In this document: positions 6,071 to 7,323 of the stretch, piece after piece
How positions within the stretch are numbered: the stretch's first letter is position 1
Layout of the letters: every line of letters starts with the position of its first letter
DNA from: Scybalenecus merdavium
GTDB taxonomy: Bacteria > Bacillota > Clostridia > Oscillospirales > Acutalibacteraceae
DNA: 7,323 bases
NCBI GenBank assembly: GCA_018714405.1
Contig: DVNM01000001.1
Location: 1 to 7,323 of the forward strand
Reading direction: 5' to 3'
Notes under the pieces: generated by a model
The model's input: the letters and a program-made list of their open reading frames with translations, nothing else
Told to the model about the DNA's origin: nothing
The model's database searches: none
Program-made: the position numbers and the translations under genes

Positions 6071-6742
6071 ATGCAGTTTGACTGGAACGGTGTCACATGG
6101 CGCATTGCCAATTTTGGCGGCGGCACGCTGCACGAGCATATTGCGGGGCACCGTCATTCAAAAGACAGCTATGAGTTGCATTTTATTACCGGCGGACGCG
6201 GCCGGCTTGAGACGGATACAGCCGTTTACGAACTGAAAGCAAATGACTTTTTCGTGACCGGGCCGAATGTTTACCATGCGCAGTCGGCAGATTCGGCGCA
6301 GCCGGTAGAGGATATTTATATTTACCTGCAAAAAGTGTCATGCGCGCACCCTACGGCGCTTGCCGAGGTGTTTTTGGCCACGCATTTTGTGTTTTTACAT
6401 GGTTTTGATGCTGCTGTGGCGGCAGATGTGCGCCAAGAACTGGCACGGCGCCGGCCGGGTTATGAGACGGCGGCAGGCGGTCTGATGATGAAGCTTTTGA
6501 CAGATATAGCACGTTTGTATTTGCCACAGGATTTTTTCGCGGCAAATGTGCCGGAAGTGCCGGATGATAAAAGATTGATCATTATTGAAAATACTTTTTT
6601 GTATGAATCAAAGCCCACGCTGCGTGCTTTGGCACAAAAGCTGGGCCTTTGTGAACGCCAGACCCAGCGCCTGCTCCAAAAGTACTACGGCAAATCGTTT
6701 CGTGAGAAAATCGCAGAAAAGCAGGTGCATTTTGACAGATAA
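6071..6742 (+). CDS. AraC-family transcriptional regulator lacking the second helix-turn-helix
   Basis: A 223-residue regulator. The start is ATG 6071, directly after GGAGGGGG (6059-6066); an upstream in-frame TTG at 5981 has no such site and overlaps the glycosidase start. Residues about 20-75 form a cupin-type sugar-sensing domain (HEHIAGHRHSKDSYELHFIT, then FFVTGPNVYHA). A linker follows at 115-160. Residues about 166-215 form the first AraC helix-turn-helix: IIIENTF, LRALAQKLGLCERQTQRLLQ, KYYGKSFREKIAEK. The protein then stops at HFDR, just where the linking helix to the second helix-turn-helix should continue, about 45-50 residues short. AraC proteins normally need both units to bind DNA well, so this product may be non-functional or altered. 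Position next to and divergent from the GH95-like gene indicates it was its local regulator. Confidence 0.75.
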   Translation: MQFDWNGVTWRIANFGGGTLHEHIAGHRHSKDSYELHFITGGRGRLETDTAVYELKANDFFVTGPNVYHAQSADSAQPVEDIYIYLQKVSCAHPTALAEVFLATHFVFLHGFDAAVAADVRQELARRRPGYETAAGGLMMKLLTDIARLYLPQDFFAANVPEVPDDKRLIIIENTFLYESKPTLRALAQKLGLCERQTQRLLQKYYGKSFREKIAEKQVHFDR

Positions 6743-6835
6743 AAAACGCCGGCACAACGTATTAAGGTCTCTGCGGCGCATATTTAAGATGAGCTTTATT
6801 CCTTTGTGGCATGCCGATTGTTTCAACCGCATGGC
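6743..6835 (+). other. Possible decayed remnant of the missing AraC second helix-turn-helix
   Basis: Reading on past TAA 6740-6742 in the same frame gives KTPAQRIKVSAAHI, a second TAA at 6785-6787, then DELYSF and soon RLFQPHG. This faintly resembles the AraC pattern of a hydrophobic helix, a turn, an SF residue pair and R-x-F near the end, with small deletions. The match is weak and judged by eye. It would mean the regulator is a pseudogene; alternatively this is unrelated spacer. Confidence 0.3.
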
Positions 6836-6862
6836 TTCGTTATTGCATTTATGGCGAATTCT

Positions 6863-6880
6863 GTTACATACCATTGTAAC
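6863..6880. repeat. Short inverted repeat near the insertion sequence
   Basis: GTTACA and TGTAAC are perfect 6-base arms six bases apart, in non-coding sequence between the regulator and the insertion sequence. No T-run follows, so it is a poor terminator. It may be an orphan operator or chance. I see nothing else in the 6836-6913 stretch. Confidence 0.3.
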
Positions 6881-6913
6881 GCCTATAGAAAAATGTGCCT
6901 GAAAACCGAAAAT

Positions 6914-7323
6914 TGTAGGTTTGTCAAACATTTTGTACAGTCAAAGAGGAAAAGAAAGTAGCAAGTTTTTCTTTAGGGGAGAGCCAACCAAGAGGGCGCA
7001 TAGGTAAGTCATTGGATCGATTTTGGTGTGCAGCGAGCTGCGCAGCAAAATCGGCAAGAGAGAAGAAACGGTGCGTGTTGTAGAAACGCTTCTGGTCTTC
7101 GCGGTGGCTGCGCTCTACTTTGCCGTTGTGGCGGGGTGTGTAAGGACGGATCAGTTTGTACCGGATCCCAAGCCGTGCGGCGGTCAGTTCAAAACGAGTG
7201 CGTTTGTCTTTCTTGTTGGCTGAGAAACGGTTCGTAAATTCAATACCGTTGTCTGTCTGCACACACTCTATCCGGACACCGCGGCGTTTGAACCAGGCTG
7301 CCATTTTCTCCAGGAAATCGGCG
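6914..7323 (-). mobile_element. Insertion sequence end (IS481-like), truncated by the window edge
   Basis: The transposase reading frame stops at 6924, and the sequence TGTAGGTTTGTCAAACA starting at 6914 begins with TGT, as ends of this type of element commonly do. It also contains the small palindrome TTTGTCAAA, and the transposase stop codon lies inside it, as in compact insertion sequences. The matching other end is outside the window, so the exact boundary (within roughly 6911-6920) and target duplication cannot be confirmed. Confidence 0.6.
6924..7323 (-). CDS. DDE transposase (integrase core), C-terminal part, 5' end off the window
   Basis: The visible 132 residues are the end of an rve-type DDE transposase. 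The frame is open to the window edge (it begins ADFLEKMAAWFKRRG), so the Met at 7304 is internal and not the start. CVQTDNGIEF carries the second catalytic Asp, and YTPRHNGKVERSHRED carries the catalytic Glu; the first Asp is outside. The tail reads RPLGWLSPKE and ends VQNV next to the element's end. The pattern RPYTPRHNGKVER fits the IS481 group, or a close IS3-like relative. No frameshift is visible in this part, so the element may be intact. It is convergent with the AraC-type gene and unrelated to its function. Confidence 0.85.
   Translation of the reverse strand, partial: ADFLEKMAAWFKRRGVRIECVQTDNGIEFTNRFSANKKDKRTRFELTAARLGIRYKLIRPYTPRHNGKVERSHREDQKRFYNTHRFFSLADFAAQLAAHQNRSNDLPMRPLGWLSPKEKLATFFSSLTVQNV

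Noticed and set aside
1..7323. CRISPR array, tRNA, rRNA, toxin-antitoxin or phage-defence cassette
   Set aside because: No regularly spaced repeats, no structural RNA signature and no such protein motifs were seen on either strand.

Overview
The window looks like a chromosomal segment of a Gram-positive gut-type clostridium (Firmicutes, possibly Oscillospiraceae/Ruminococcaceae-like). The evidence is mid-range GC coding sequence, strong AGGAGG/GAGGTG-type ribosome binding sites, extended -10 promoters, a TTG start, lipobox signal peptides, U-tract hairpin terminators, and an AraC-type regulator divergent from a secreted glycosidase. The taxonomy is an inference from these features, not from a database match.

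Layout. (1) 14-50 is a hairpin terminator. (2) 76-695 (-) is a serine beta-lactamase-like lipoprotein gene that has lost its middle through an out-of-frame deletion; its true C-terminus is still readable in another frame. (3) 696-1078 is a divergent regulatory region. It holds an extended -10 promoter for each direction, a perfect 12-bp palindrome at the predicted transcription start of the rightward operon, and a long 14-bp-stem leader hairpin. (4) 1079-3238 (+) is a two-gene operon for exported enzymes: a membrane-anchored ComEC-like metallo-beta-lactamase-fold hydrolase, then a TTG-initiated lipoprotein tyrosine phosphatase of the NxRDLGG/HCxxGxDRTG class. (5) 3247-3284 is a bidirectional terminator shared with the convergent neighbour. 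(6) 3300-5981 (-) is an 893-residue GH95-like (alpha-L-fucosidase family) lipoprotein. (7) 5982-6070 is a divergent intergenic region with a 9-bp-arm inverted repeat. (8) 6071-6742 (+) is an AraC-type regulator that stops after its first DNA-binding helix-turn-helix. (9) From about 6914 to the right edge is one end of an insertion sequence with an IS481-like DDE transposase, truncated by the window.

Functionally, everything intact except the regulator and the transposase appears to act outside the membrane: a glycan-cleaving lipoprotein with a linked transcription factor, and a hydrolase/phosphatase pair whose substrates cannot be read from sequence. The region shows decay: one internally deleted gene, one regulator that seems truncated by in-frame stops, and an adjacent insertion sequence. 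I did not find a clear new defence, CRISPR or RNA-guided system. The most interesting unexplained elements are the structured leader at 991-1053 and the exported hydrolase/phosphatase operon it controls.
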